DNA of 39,844 bases from DATDSR01 sp036517855 (GTDB taxonomy: Bacteria > Patescibacteriota > Minisyncoccia > Phycocordibacterales > DATDSR01): assembly GCA_036517855.1 (NCBI GenBank), contig DATDSR010000049.1, positions 1-39,844 on the forward strand, read 5' to 3'. The translations under genes and the position numbers were made by a program. Numbering within the stretch: position 1 is the stretch's first letter; each line of letters opens with the position of its first letter. Below, one piece after another: positions 15,939-23,964 of the stretch. A model generated the notes under the pieces. That model ran no database searches. It was not told where the DNA came from and was given only the letters and a program-made list of their open reading frames with translations.

Positions 15939-16751
15939 CTACCTTAAGTTTACGAAGGGTACTGTATCGCCCATCATGTAGGTGGGGAGGGTACCGTTCC
16001 ATTTCTCCACGGCTTTAAGATTTACATACGCGGCCCCGCCTTGCTGTTGTATGGCTTGGGCCTGAATGCGGATGGCCTCGGCCTCGCCTTTGGCTGTGGT
16101 CACGCGCTGTTCGGCTTCGTACTTGATTTGCTCGAGCTTGTTCTTGGCGGCAAGGGCGTTCTGCTCGGCCGTTACTTTAGCCTCGATAGCCTCGTTGAAC
16201 GAAGCCGAGAAGTCGAAATCCACAATCGAGAGTTCATCTACTACAATATATTCCTTAGTTAAGCGCTCTGTAAGGGCGAGCTTGGCGTCCTCCTTTACTT
16301 GAGCTCGCAAAGTAATGAGCTCTTCGGCCGTGTACTTGGCTGTGACTGCCTTGACTGCCTCTTGAATTGCCGGGTCGATAATCCTTGTTTTGTAATCACT
16401 GCCGATGGACTGCCACAATCGATTTACGTTAGTGGCATCAAGGTGATAGTTGAGTGCGACCTTGGCTGTAACAGTTTGCAAATCCTTTGAGGCAGCTGTG
16501 GCATCCACTTGCTCCTTCTGCGTTTTGACGTCGAGCTTCTCTACCTTTTGGATTATAGGCAACTTGAAGTGCAAACCCTCTGAGAAAACTGTGTCCGAAA
16601 CTCTGCCCAAAGTAAGCACCACTCCCCGCTCGCCCGCGCCCACAATGGTGAAAGAGCCGAAAACAACAATGAGAGCGACCACAATGATAACAAGCTTCTT
16701 CAAATGCTTCTTCAAAACCACCCCATCATCCTGATCTTTGAAAATATCCAT
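15939..16751 (-). CDS. SPFH/prohibitin family membrane protein
   Basis: This 270-aa protein has a cytoplasmic N-terminus, one transmembrane segment (KKLVIIVVALIVVFGSFTIV, residues ~19-38) and then an SPFH domain (GERGVVLTLGRVSDTVFSEG, GLHFKLPIIQKVEKLDVKTQ). A long EA-rich coiled coil follows (EAKVTAEQNALAAKNKLEQ, TAKGEAEAIRIQAQA). Prohibitin/HflC-like proteins form large membrane rings that organise microdomains or control FtsH-type proteases. A promoter (TTGACT, 17 nt, TAGTCT) lies about 40 nt upstream. It is the first of several minus-strand membrane-protein genes, ahead of 16835 and creD by position but downstream in transcription. Confidence 0.9.
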   Translation of the reverse strand: MDIFKDQDDGVVLKKHLKKLVIIVVALIVVFGSFTIVGAGERGVVLTLGRVSDTVFSEGLHFKLPIIQKVEKLDVKTQKEQVDATAASKDLQTVTAKVALNYHLDATNVNRLWQSIGSDYKTRIIDPAIQEAVKAVTAKYTAEELITLRAQVKEDAKLALTERLTKEYIVVDELSIVDFDFSASFNEAIEAKVTAEQNALAAKNKLEQIKYEAEQRVTTAKGEAEAIRIQAQAIQQQGGAAYVNLKAVEKWNGTLPTYMMGDTVPFVNLR

Positions 16752-16834
16752 AGTCTTTAATTAGCCACCCAATAATCTATGAGGCCAAGACTACGCCGAC
16801 TTAGTCAGTTAGTCAATAGTTTAGTCCGCCAAAA

Positions 16835-17518
16835 TTACTTACCGAAATATCGCACGAGGCTGGCGAAATCATCGTCGAGAGCTTCTACACTCCCTTTCTT
16901 TTTATCCAAGAACATGACTGCTGTATCAAGCAAATGCTTCATTTGGTTACTATCCTGCATAACTATATTGTCGTAAACAAACACCTTGCCATTGTATATA
17001 TCAACACAAAAAATACCTCGGTCGCCACTTAGGCGGTCAATTACTTCGGGGGTGAATATCTGCAAGGCCTCAATCTCGTATCCACTTGTCACATACACTT
17101 CCAAGCCTATGGCCTCATAAGACTTTGCGAGCACCAACTTATTGGGATTTATCCTCCACATAGGCATTGTATTAATATCTACGCCGGTAGCCTTAACCAA
17201 AATATGTGGCGCAACCACCTGCATGATCGATTGCACAACCGTGTATTTATCAAGATAAGTGAACATCTTAACCCTGTGGTCTCTATATACTCCATCCATT
17301 ACATTAGAAACGTCATTGCCACCACCATAACGCCGGCCAAACAAAACCGCACGCAATGATGGCGAGCGACCATGGTAGCGATAAGACAAACCTGTCTCCT
17401 GAGCAAAAGCCCTAAATGGCAAACTACGTTTCCGCTTTGCCCGTCTGGGAATTTCTTCCAGCAAATAAACGCATATCAATAAAGAGACTGCCAAAATTAG
17501 GCCGAAAAAGCGTTCCAT
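16835..17518 (-). CDS. Single-pass membrane protein of unknown function
   Basis: The protein is 227 aa. An N-terminal transmembrane segment (RFFGLILAVSLLICVYLL) is followed by a basic stretch PRRAKRKR and a soluble domain with alternating strands (AIGLEVYVTSGYEIEALQIF, GIFCVDIYNGKVFVYD). The domain recalls DUF3137-like membrane proteins, but the match is weak. It starts 22 nt after creD and is probably cotranscribed with it. There is no visible Shine-Dalgarno. The C-terminal domain is likely cytoplasmic by the positive-inside rule. Confidence 0.7.
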   Translation of the reverse strand: MERFFGLILAVSLLICVYLLEEIPRRAKRKRSLPFRAFAQETGLSYRYHGRSPSLRAVLFGRRYGGGNDVSNVMDGVYRDHRVKMFTYLDKYTVVQSIMQVVAPHILVKATGVDINTMPMWRINPNKLVLAKSYEAIGLEVYVTSGYEIEALQIFTPEVIDRLSGDRGIFCVDIYNGKVFVYDNIVMQDSNQMKHLLDTAVMFLDKKKGSVEALDDDFASLVRYFGK

Positions 17519-17540
17519 TTAGGCATTTTACCACACCCTG

Positions 17541-18965
17541 CTACTCCACTTGCGAATACCACTCTATCTTGCGGGTGACTCTCATTACTATTGCTAGGAC
17601 GACGAAGAGGAGGACGGAACCGAAGAGGAGGGCAAGCTCTTCGAGTTGTAAGATGATGTAGAGGTACACGTAGAGGGCGATGAGCATGGCGGCGATGAGG
17701 TTGGCTCGGTTGCCGGTCTTGAGCACGAAGCGCGAGTAGTTCCACACTAAGCCCACGGTCATAATGGTGGCTAAGATGTAGGCCCACATAAAGCCGATGT
17801 TCTCGGCGAATGAAAGCAAGAGAAGATAAAACAGAACGAGGGCTATACCTATTAATATGTACTGCATTGGGTGGATGCGGATTTTCGAAATTACTTCGAA
17901 GAGGAAGAAGGCTAGGAATGTGAGTGCGATGAAGAGGATGGCGTATTTAGTAGTGCGATCAACGAGAGTGTAGAAGTCGACGCTCGTAAGCAAATTCACA
18001 CCCAAGGCCGATTGTTTGAGAGTCGATGTGTCCACCCCGTCCTTCTCCCACACATTGGCGTAGGGCCTGCTCAAACTCGAGACCTGCCACTTGGCCCTGA
18101 AGCCATCTTTGCTAAGTTTGCTCTCGGCCGGGAGGAAGGAGCCGACGAATGAAGGGCTCTGCCAGGCCGAAGTGATGGCGATGTTGCTCTCTTTGCCCAC
18201 GGGCACGAACTCGAGCACGCGCGAGCCTTGGAGATTAAACTTGAAACCGAAATGATACTGCGAGTTAGGAGCCACGGAGAGATCACTGTGAAGCCCCTGG
18301 CCGGTGATGGCTTGGCCATAGTTGTACGTTACCCCGTCGAGAGGTGGATAAAAGGGCGTGGGCATATAGCGATCTTTGTAGTAGCCCTCCTCGCCCGGCA
18401 CACCTACAAATAGGAGCGTGCCTGACTTCCAGGCTTTGTCGGTCCCGGCCCAGCTGAACATTGCTGGTTCAGAGATACCGCGGGTATCGGCAAGCGAGAG
18501 TGAGACGTGGGCTTGATTCCAAAGTATGGTGTTGTTGGCCGGGCGAGAGGCAAGCTCGTCAAGCAAGGCGGTGTTGAAGTCGGCCTCCACCACAATTTCC
18601 GCGGTGTAAACGGTTGAGCTGAAGATGCCGCGCTTCTTCTCTTGCGGAGTGACTTTTGCGTTGGCATTAAACTTCTCGGGCAATAGATAAATCACTTCTT
18701 GTCTAGTGCGATTGACGTTATCTTTGGCATCCCAATAAGTGGAGATGTAAGGGATGGTGAGCACCGGCCCGGCCACCAGCTGTGGCGCGCCCCACTTGTC
18801 GGCAATCTCTTGATGCACCTCCTGCTGACGATTCATCCGCTCGCTCACAAGGCTTGAGACGAAAAAGGAAGAGAGCCACAAGATAAGCATAAGAAAGCCC
18901 ACCCCAATCATCTTGGCCGTATTCCCCAAAAACCCGCGTTGTATCTTGTTAGTAGGTATCTCCAT
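17541..18965 (-). CDS. creD: Inner membrane protein CreD family
   Basis: This 474-aa protein has the CreD layout: an N-terminal transmembrane helix (GVGFLMLILWLSSFFVSSLV), a large extracytoplasmic domain containing GAPQLVAGPVLTIPY and TPFYPPLDGVTYNYGQ, and four or five C-terminal transmembrane helices (YAILFIALTFLAFFLFEVIS, then YILIGIALVLFYLLLLSFAE and further). Gamma-proteobacterial CreD is a CreBC regulon member linked to envelope stress and colicin/beta-lactam tolerance; no CreBC pair is seen here. -10 TAGAGT (18973-18978) ends 7 nt before the ATG with TTGCGG 17 nt behind it, so the start looks leaderless. Confidence 0.88.
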   Translation of the reverse strand: MEIPTNKIQRGFLGNTAKMIGVGFLMLILWLSSFFVSSLVSERMNRQQEVHQEIADKWGAPQLVAGPVLTIPYISTYWDAKDNVNRTRQEVIYLLPEKFNANAKVTPQEKKRGIFSSTVYTAEIVVEADFNTALLDELASRPANNTILWNQAHVSLSLADTRGISEPAMFSWAGTDKAWKSGTLLFVGVPGEEGYYKDRYMPTPFYPPLDGVTYNYGQAITGQGLHSDLSVAPNSQYHFGFKFNLQGSRVLEFVPVGKESNIAITSAWQSPSFVGSFLPAESKLSKDGFRAKWQVSSLSRPYANVWEKDGVDTSTLKQSALGVNLLTSVDFYTLVDRTTKYAILFIALTFLAFFLFEVISKIRIHPMQYILIGIALVLFYLLLLSFAENIGFMWAYILATIMTVGLVWNYSRFVLKTGNRANLIAAMLIALYVYLYIILQLEELALLFGSVLLFVVLAIVMRVTRKIEWYSQVE

Positions 18966-19029
18966 CAGTTGTACTCTATATTACTCCCCCAACCCCCGCA
19001 AGGTTGTAGGATTGCACCAAAGAATTCCT

Positions 19030-19224
19030 TTATCCAATGATTCTGTCTACTGCTTCTAGGAGTGCCTCGCGGGCTTCGCTTACCTTTTCCTCTGCAGCTT
19101 CCATGCCGAGCGAGCTTCCCTGCTCCATCTCACGCTCATGGCGCGACACAGCGTCTTCAAGCTCTTGCACTAAGCGACGCACTTCAGCTTTTACCTCACT
19201 TTCCTTACCATTCTCAACAGCCAT
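19030..19224 (-). CDS. Small coiled-coil protein
   Basis: This 64-aa, highly charged protein is predicted to be helical throughout (EVKAEVRRLVQELEDAVSRH, then EAAEEKVSEAREALLEAVDR). It has no signal peptide and no known family. The ATG is preceded by an AT-rich stretch without a Shine-Dalgarno. The inverted repeat at 19236-19261 lies 12 nt upstream and may control both this gene and the divergent zinc-ribbon gene. Confidence 0.6.
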   Translation of the reverse strand: MAVENGKESEVKAEVRRLVQELEDAVSRHEREMEQGSSLGMEAAEEKVSEAREALLEAVDRIIG

Positions 19225-19235
19225 AATTTATTTGC

Positions 19236-19261
19236 TTATGCTTATAACGATATAAGTATAA
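19236..19261. promoter_or_regulatory. Inverted repeat between divergent genes, candidate operator
   Basis: TTATGCTTATA (19236-19246) and TATAAGTATAA (19251-19261) are an imperfect 11-bp inverted repeat around ACGA, with one mismatch. It lies between 19224 (minus) and 19305 (plus), overlapping likely -10 sequences. Confidence 0.5.
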
Positions 19262-19304
19262 CTTATTTGCCGGTTTTCAATCTGTCACTTATACTATCTA
19301 TAAT

Positions 19305-19532
19305 ATGGAAAGCGAGACAGCAGATTGCCCGGCATGTTCGAGCAGTAAAGTTCGTAAATTTTTATACGGACTTATCAGGTTTAAATCAGATGAGGCTATG
19401 GAGAAATCAAAAGAGAAGTACGTCCTAGCCGGCTGTATCGTGAGGGAAGATAGCCCAGCCTTCCATTGCGATAGTTGCGGAAAAGATTTCGGCAAGTACA
19501 ACGAGCCGAAACAATCCCAAGCTACTCAATAA
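19305..19532 (+). CDS. Small zinc-ribbon protein
   Basis: This 75-aa protein has CPACSSSKV at the N-terminus and CDSCGKDFGKY near the C-terminus, two CxxC knuckles separated by about 45 residues, as in short zinc ribbons that bind nucleic acid or proteins. A -10 TATACT lies about 9 nt before the ATG and there is no Shine-Dalgarno. It is followed by a perfect hairpin at 19543-19565. The specific function cannot be assigned. Confidence 0.65.
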   Translation: MESETADCPACSSSKVRKFLYGLIRFKSDEAMEKSKEKYVLAGCIVREDSPAFHCDSCGKDFGKYNEPKQSQATQ

Positions 19533-19542
19533 CACGCCAAAA

Positions 19543-19565
19543 TGTCCAACATCCGATGTTGGACA
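19543..19565 (+). terminator. Perfect 10-bp hairpin after the zinc-ribbon gene
   Basis: TGTCCAACAT (19543-19552) pairs with ATGTTGGACA (19556-19565) around CCG. The tail is A-rich rather than T-rich, so terminator activity is uncertain; it could also be an operator upstream of the gene at 19619. Confidence 0.5.
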
Positions 19566-19586
19566 AAACATAATTTGATCTTGTGG

Positions 19587-19592
19587 TAAGAT
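19587..19592 (+). promoter_or_regulatory. -10 box of the Lar-like gene
   Basis: TAAGAT follows TGG. CCAGAAAG begins 5 nt after the hexamer, the start-site motif of the orphan genes. The -35 is weak. Confidence 0.5.
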
Positions 19593-19618
19593 AAGCCCAG
19601 AAAGTGGAGGGGTCGAGA

Positions 19619-19813
19619 ATGAGTGAGGTCATCAGCCAAGACAAGTGCCGATGTGGTGGTAAATACACGGTTATGCAGGACGGCCGAGGGCGATATTACG
19701 TGGCCTGCGGTTCTTGTCGCAAAAATCGCGGTATTTCCAGGCGCGATAGAGCCGACGCCATTAAGTCGTGGCAAAGAGGTGAGCGCAACTACTTCACCTC
19801 ATACACCCCATAA
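19619..19813 (+). CDS. Small zinc-ribbon protein resembling Lar restriction-alleviation proteins
   Basis: This 64-aa protein follows the Lar-like pattern: CRCGGKYTV, then YYVACGSCRKNRGISRR and ADAIKSWQRG, close to CxxCGG...VxCxxC...AIxxWNxR in the Lar family. Prophage Lar proteins modulate type I restriction; here this is only a fold-level suggestion. The start is fixed by GGAGGGG 5 nt before the ATG. Its leader begins CCAGAAAG like other orphan genes, although no TrmB-type gene is divergent from it. A terminator follows at 19851. Confidence 0.6.
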   Translation: MSEVISQDKCRCGGKYTVMQDGRGRYYVACGSCRKNRGISRRDRADAIKSWQRGERNYFTSYTP

Positions 19814-19850
19814 AAGCATGGACACGCTATCCCGCCCATTCAGGAACTAA

Positions 19851-19874
19851 CCCGCTCGGCTAACCCCGAGCGGG
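19851..19874. terminator. Bidirectional terminator between Lar-like and Bro-N genes
   Basis: CCCGCTCGG pairs with CCGAGCGGG around CTAACC, followed by TTTTATTT on the plus strand. Confidence 0.8.
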
Positions 19875-19881
19875 CATCGTT

Positions 19882-20739
19882 TTATTTCTCATTACCCGCC
19901 TTATCATCCAAACGTTTGGCTTGCTTTTGGTCTAAATAATTTTCCTTGGTAGCCACCTTTTTGCCGGTCTTTACTTCAATTTCTTTGCGGGCGTTGCCGG
20001 CGACTTTACCGCCGTCTTTAGCATCTCTTTGGAGACGAGACAAGCCTTTGGAATCTCTGACTTGGGTGAGTTTAGTGGTTGTAGCTTCTCCGAGCATTGT
20101 TAAAATTAGCTCGAGTTCGTTCATGTGATCGCGAGGATTATCCGGGTTACCCAAATTCTTAAAATCTTTAATCTCCTTAGCTGTCATTTCGAAAGTGCCT
20201 TGGTAAATTTCGTTGGTCAGTATGGCAAAATCGAGACCTTCTTTCGCTCCTCTACCCTTCCATTCATCCGTGAGCGTATTGCGGACATTAATGCCTCTCA
20301 TCCGTTTGGCAATCCAATCTTCCGAATACCCCTTTTGATCGTAAATCCTCTTGGCTCGCACAATGGCCCTCTCTGGGTCCTGTATTTCTTCAATCCGCTC
20401 CTGCCCAACTTTTGCTAACCACTGCTTGAAAGGCTCAGCCTTCGGCGAAGGAATCGACTGAATAATACGGAAAATGCCCTTTAAATCAGAGCAGTTCATC
20501 CTTTGCATCCCACCCTTGGTAGGCACGTCAAGGGTATGTACAATCTGTACCCACCCTTGACCAAGTTCTGGGTCTCTGTCCTTAATTCGTTGTATGTATT
20601 GTTTGACGTCGCTGGACTCAATAAGAGCCTGTACCACATCCTCAATAACTAAGTACCACTGGTCATTCTGCCAAGTCCGCCGAACCTCCTTATCTTCAAA
20701 AATCGCAATGTTTTTTATCTTCTTTGGCTTCATTTTCAT
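19882..20739 (-). CDS. Bro-N domain protein (phage antirepressor-like)
   Basis: This 285-aa protein has an N-terminal Bro-N domain (NIAIFEDKEVRRTWQNDQWY, VIEDVVQALIESSDVKQYIQ, MNCSDLKGIFRIIQSIPSPK), as in phage antirepressors and DinD-related proteins. A middle helical region carries TNEIYQGTFEMTAKEI and the C-terminus is very basic (DAKDGGKVAGNARKEIEVK). Such proteins occur in many CPR chromosomes. A -10 TAAAAT preceded by TGG lies 7 nt before the ATG, inside the end of the TrmB gene that stops 5 nt upstream. It may be expressed with that regulator as well as alone. Function unproven. Confidence 0.82.
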   Translation of the reverse strand: MKMKPKKIKNIAIFEDKEVRRTWQNDQWYLVIEDVVQALIESSDVKQYIQRIKDRDPELGQGWVQIVHTLDVPTKGGMQRMNCSDLKGIFRIIQSIPSPKAEPFKQWLAKVGQERIEEIQDPERAIVRAKRIYDQKGYSEDWIAKRMRGINVRNTLTDEWKGRGAKEGLDFAILTNEIYQGTFEMTAKEIKDFKNLGNPDNPRDHMNELELILTMLGEATTTKLTQVRDSKGLSRLQRDAKDGGKVAGNARKEIEVKTGKKVATKENYLDQKQAKRLDDKAGNEK

Positions 20740-20744
20740 CCCTA

Positions 20745-21521
20745 CTATTTTACCACAATCTCCTTATCCAGACGTTTAGCTTCGGCCCAGGAGAGTTCGA
20801 AAATCTTTTTCATGGCGTCGGCAATCTCTTTGCTCTCGATGGTCACGCCCAATTTATCCTTCCACGAGGCAATCATCACTTTGTTATCGTAAATATTTAT
20901 CTCGGGCGAGAATGAAAACTTTTCTCTCGGGACAAAAGCTATTTCGCGCTTCTCGACTTTGCTCAATTTCACACGCGCTATGCCCTCGGGTGAAACTGGG
21001 ATAATAGCCCTTATGCTAATCCCCTTGTCAGCTCTGCGCTGGTAATACTTAGGGAAGTAGTTTGGCAAGCCCGCGTGCATGTCGGTAACCGAGGCATAAG
21101 CGCGTATCGTTTCGTGCGAAGTGAGAGTATCTTCATAAACGTATTTTAATCCCTCCTCTCCCTCATAGAAACGTACTACCGGCCGGTCTGAAACATTATG
21201 CGTTGACTTAAGTTGTGGGATGACTTCCTTAATGTTGGCTAAATTAATTTCTTCACGCTTTATTCTCTCACCAAAATATTTTTCTAAATTCTCTGGAGAC
21301 TCTGCCCGATACTCCTGTTTTGGTTCTTTACCGAGCGCGGTCACCAAATGCTTATCTGCAAGCGAAGAAAGAATGTCGTAGGCTGTTGTCCTATTAATTC
21401 CGGCCGAGCTCGCAATCCTAGCAGCCGTGCTTTGGCCCAATTGCAAAATGGCAAAATAAACCCGAATCTCTTTGTTCGAAAATCCAGCCCCCTGCAGTAT
21501 GTTAAAAGTCGCGTCATCCAC
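20745..21521 (-). CDS. TrmB-type transcriptional regulator (module 4)
   Basis: The protein is 258 aa with a GTG start at 21521. The winged helix covers residues ~5-70 (GFSNKEIRVYFAILQLG, GINRTTAYDILSSL). The sensor-like domain starts PVVRFYEGEEGLKYVYED (~residue 112) and contains LPNYFPKYYQRRADKGISI, which is close in pattern to the module 1 regulator. The last helix is basic. The promoter geometry (TTGACA, 17 nt, TACGCT, 6 nt, GTG) indicates a leaderless mRNA and decides the GTG start. Divergent across 184 bp from the gene at 21706. Confidence 0.86.
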   Translation of the reverse strand: MDDATFNILQGAGFSNKEIRVYFAILQLGQSTAARIASSAGINRTTAYDILSSLADKHLVTALGKEPKQEYRAESPENLEKYFGERIKREEINLANIKEVIPQLKSTHNVSDRPVVRFYEGEEGLKYVYEDTLTSHETIRAYASVTDMHAGLPNYFPKYYQRRADKGISIRAIIPVSPEGIARVKLSKVEKREIAFVPREKFSFSPEINIYDNKVMIASWKDKLGVTIESKEIADAMKKIFELSWAEAKRLDKEIVVK

Positions 21522-21527
21522 GTATCA

Positions 21528-21556
21528 AGCGTAGCAAATCACGCACTTTGTGTCAA
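21528..21556 (-). promoter_or_regulatory. Promoter of the TrmB-type gene at 20745
   Basis: -35 TTGACA (21551-21556), 17-nt spacer ending TGC, -10 TACGCT (21528-21533). The GTG start codon is 6 nt downstream. Confidence 0.8.
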
Positions 21557-21636
21557 TATTATCCCACAGATTCGTCTATATCTGCTTTCTGTGGCTCTAT
21601 ATAGCCGGCTATTACTACCTATTTTGTGGACTAGTA

Positions 21637-21664
21637 TAGACAATTTATAAATGCATGTTATGAT
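21637..21664 (+). promoter_or_regulatory. Promoter of the module 4 cargo gene
   Basis: -35 TAGACA (21637-21642), 16-nt spacer, -10 TATGAT (21659-21664). CCAGAATTG begins 5 nt after the -10. Confidence 0.7.
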
Positions 21665-21705
21665 TTCGCCAGAATTGAAACCCTAGAGTAGCCAAAGGAG
21701 GCATC

Positions 21706-22110
21706 ATGGCACCCAAAGGATACGACAAGTACGGACAGGCTTTCCTGGATGCAATCGAAGGAAAGTTCGAGTTCCTCGCAGAGGTGGATCTGCTCTGCTT
21801 CACGCACTGCATCATGTGCTACGTAAACAAAGGAGAGCTGGACGTTCTGTTCCCGATCGGAACGGTAGTTGTCGAGACGGCCTGCTGCGGCTTCGATAGT
21901 GATATCGAGAAGACGTTCCAGCGGCTGAATCCGAGAACGAAATTCATCTTCTTCAGAGGACCGCAGGAGGAATACAAGAGCAACTTGGTCGATATGCCCC
22001 TGCGCGCACCGGCAACCGGTTTCATCGAGGCCCCGGATTACAAGGAGCGCATCGCTTCGAAGATCGCAGACAAACTCTGCGAGGCCGGTGTTCTCCGCAA
22101 AAAGGAGTAG
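21706..22110 (+). CDS. Orphan protein, module 4 cargo
   Basis: This 134-aa soluble protein has no recognised family. It is cysteine-bearing (LLCFTHCIMCYV and ETACCGF), with strands such as ELDVLFPIGTVVVE and KFIFFRGPQEEYK and a basic C-terminus. The three cysteines in CFTHCIMC recall a metal site, but this is speculative. Translation start is certain: AAAGGAGG lies 5 nt before the ATG. Codon use favours C/G at third positions, unlike the neighbouring TrmB gene. A strong terminator follows at 22121. Confidence 0.72.
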   Translation: MAPKGYDKYGQAFLDAIEGKFEFLAEVDLLCFTHCIMCYVNKGELDVLFPIGTVVVETACCGFDSDIEKTFQRLNPRTKFIFFRGPQEEYKSNLVDMPLRAPATGFIEAPDYKERIASKIADKLCEAGVLRKKE

Positions 22111-22120
22111 TTATGATTGC

Positions 22121-22160
22121 AAATCCCCTTGGGCCAGCCGCGGCTCGAGGGGATTTCTTT
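22121..22160 (+). terminator. Terminator of the module 4 cargo gene
   Basis: AAATCCCC pairs with GGGGATTT with an inner GCC/GGC helix, followed by TCTTTATT. It shares AATCCCCTTGGGCC with 24315 and 27908. Confidence 0.9.
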
Positions 22161-22170
22161 ATTGATTAGA

Positions 22171-22204
22171 AAATCCCCCAGGGCCACGGTGGCCCCAGGG
22201 GTTA
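22171..22204 (-). terminator. Terminator of the minus-strand gene at 22222
   Basis: On the minus strand AACCCCTGGGGCC pairs with GGCCCTGGGGGATTT around a short loop and ends in TTTTC. Confidence 0.88.
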
Positions 22205-22221
22205 TCTCTGGACTTGGAGTC

Positions 22222-22734
22222 CTACTCCACGTCCAACGTCTTGCGAGCGTTCTCGAGAACTTCAGTACTTGCGGCGGCCTCGTCACTCGACTTTTTCAAG
22301 GCCTCTTCGATCTCCGTGAGCCAGCCATCAGCTATATCATCCGCAAGCCTTCTCGCTATTGCAAGAGAGATTGCAGGCAAGTCACCGCTCGTCTGGATTG
22401 CGATAACCTTTTCCGAGGCTTTGAGTTCCTTCAGGCTAGAGATGCGGGCCTCAACCGCGGCAGTCCAGATGGGATCAATGGCCATGATGTGGGCTTGGCT
22501 ACGTGGACTTTTGGCCCAACACAACATAAAACCCTTGTCACCTTTTTGCGGCCCACGCGAGATGTAGTAACCTCTCGGCAGGGCAATATTGCCTCGACTT
22601 CTCGCCACACTCCCGAGGCGGCCGAGTAGTTCTGATGCCACAACGGTTGCGGCAGAAATGAGTTTTTGGCTTGCGCCGGAAAGATCACTGCCGACCCGTT
22701 CGAGGCGGTTAAGTGCGTTAAGGAGCTCGCTCAT
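22222..22734 (-). CDS. Orphan helical protein
   Basis: This 170-aa protein is Ala/Ser/Leu-rich, mostly helical and of unknown family. The N-terminal helix is ELLNALNRLERVGSDLSGAS. A central part has GNIALPRGYYISRGPQKGDK, and acidic helices close it (EIEEALKKSSDEAAASTEVL). No signal peptide. GGAGGAAAAACT before the ATG fixes the start. A promoter with TTGCAT, 17 nt, TATGGT is plausible, but the leader lacks the CAGAAAG motif. It lies in a cluster of small genes (22222-24300) with no adjacent TrmB regulator. Confidence 0.68.
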   Translation of the reverse strand: MSELLNALNRLERVGSDLSGASQKLISAATVVASELLGRLGSVARSRGNIALPRGYYISRGPQKGDKGFMLCWAKSPRSQAHIMAIDPIWTAAVEARISSLKELKASEKVIAIQTSGDLPAISLAIARRLADDIADGWLTEIEEALKKSSDEAAASTEVLENARKTLDVE

Positions 22735-22829
22735 AGTTTTTCCTCCGCGGGTAAGGTCCGCCGACCGTCCAAAAATACCATATCACACAGTCACTAAATA
22801 TGCAAGTGCGTCAATTGTGATCAAGTTGA

Positions 22830-22859
22830 AACCCCCATGGCCACATGACCAAGGGGGTT
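22830..22859 (-). terminator. Terminator of the minus-strand gene at 22865
   Basis: AACCCCCTTGGTC and GGCCATGGGGGTT pair on the minus strand, with TTTC following. It directly follows the stop codon. Confidence 0.85.
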
Positions 22860-22864
22860 GTCGG

Positions 22865-23116
22865 TTACCTTACCAGATACATTCTCTGGTAAGGGCAGTT
22901 GTCGGATTCGCAGACGTCACAGTAGTACGGCCCTGTCGGCCAGTGGACCACTGTTTTGTCCTGCTCTTCCGATTCCTGCTTGAGTTCTCTGGTCACAGCG
23001 AGTTGCTCGTACGCTTCCTTCCGTCCTGCCCGCTTTGCGGCGAGGTGACGACGGGAGGAGCGCTTGGACTCGCTGATCGGGAACTGGTCGGGGCCATCGG
23101 CCCCTGTTGCGTACAT
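22865..23116 (-). CDS. Orphan small cysteine-containing protein
   Basis: This 83-aa protein has a basic, Ser/Arg-rich N-terminal half (SESKRSSRRHLAAKRAGRK) and a C-terminal YYCDVCESDNCPYQRMY, where CDVC plus a third Cys could form a small metal knuckle. A GAGG Shine-Dalgarno precedes the ATG. The leader is about 110 nt and starts from TTGACA, 18 nt, TATACT. It contains a short GTG-initiated frame VIKKQG preceded by GGAGG, a possible leader peptide. The promoter is back-to-back with that of 23326. Function unknown. Confidence 0.62.
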   Translation of the reverse strand: MYATGADGPDQFPISESKRSSRRHLAAKRAGRKEAYEQLAVTRELKQESEEQDKTVVHWPTGPYYCDVCESDNCPYQRMYLVR

Positions 23117-23248
23117 ACCAACCTCGAGCGAGAGTTGTCTCTGGTGGATTTACCAGTAAGTCACCCCTGCTTTTTAATCACCGACGCGCACCTCCGATTT
23201 GTTTCGACAGATGATAGCCCTGTCTGCGAGTATACACCATCGTATTGA

Positions 23249-23262
23249 CATTTGTCAAGGAG
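23249..23262. promoter_or_regulatory. Back-to-back promoters sharing a TTGACA palindrome
   Basis: TTGACATTTGTCAA holds one -35 in each orientation, serving 23116 (minus, -10 TATACT) and 23326 (plus, -10 about 17 nt on). A single protein bound here could affect both units. Confidence 0.65.
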
Positions 23263-23325
23263 TTTGATAAACAGAAGTTGTGTAAGTTCTTTCAATCAGG
23301 CTTGAAACCAGACCAAGGAGGTCTC

Positions 23326-23931
23326 ATGTACAGGGCACTCGTTGAGAAGTTCAAACCCGCCATTGGCTCACTCTTCAAGGCGGCTGCTGACTTGGCGGTG
23401 ATACTCGACCATCCCAAGACACAGGAGTCTCCTTCACGTCCGCGAGCATTCAACCCGCTTTGTGCCATTTTTGTGCAAAAGGGACTTGAGCCACCGCCTA
23501 GGGAGGAAAGGTTCCGCGATGAGCCCGCGCCCAATTATGCGGAGCTACCTTTACCCCAACCGATTGACCAGATCGGTCCCGGCGCAGTAGTTCGCGTGCT
23601 CATTGTCGACGACGACGAGTTCGACTACATCAAGTCAGCACTTGCTCTCGTCGGCGTTCCGAATCTCGAGGTGCAGTTTTTGCACTGTGATGAGGAGAGG
23701 GTCGATCTCGAACAGTTCGCCGGCGAAGTGCTTGCCTGCGAGCCTCACATCGTACTCATGGATGAGTTCATGGGTAAGAACTGGGGTCACCTCTTGGTTC
23801 CGGTCATCAAGGCAAAGGGTGGTCAGCAACCAATTTTCATCGCAAACTCCGGCACCAAATCCACCGACCTGGAAAAGGCGGGGTGCATGGGGAGTTTCGC
23901 AAAAGGCAAGCAACCGCAGAGCATGCTCTAG
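23326..23931 (+). CDS. Receiver-like (CheY-fold) protein
   Basis: This 201-aa protein starts at the ATG preceded by AAGGAGG. Residues ~1-75 are a variable N-terminal region with PPPREERFRDEPAP. Residues ~88-195 look like a response-regulator receiver: VRVLIVDDDEF (acidic pair), HIVLMDEFMG (phospho-acceptor Asp), FIANSG (Ser/Thr position) and GSFAKGK (conserved Lys). No output domain follows and no histidine kinase is nearby, so it may be a stand-alone or degenerate receiver. It is followed 33 nt later by a zinc-ribbon gene in the same unit. Unlike the other orphans, a function class can be suggested. Confidence 0.7.
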   Translation: MYRALVEKFKPAIGSLFKAAADLAVILDHPKTQESPSRPRAFNPLCAIFVQKGLEPPPREERFRDEPAPNYAELPLPQPIDQIGPGAVVRVLIVDDDEFDYIKSALALVGVPNLEVQFLHCDEERVDLEQFAGEVLACEPHIVLMDEFMGKNWGHLLVPVIKAKGGQQPIFIANSGTKSTDLEKAGCMGSFAKGKQPQSML

Positions 23932-23964
23932 GCTATCCGAGAGCTTGCTTGAACTGAGGAATCA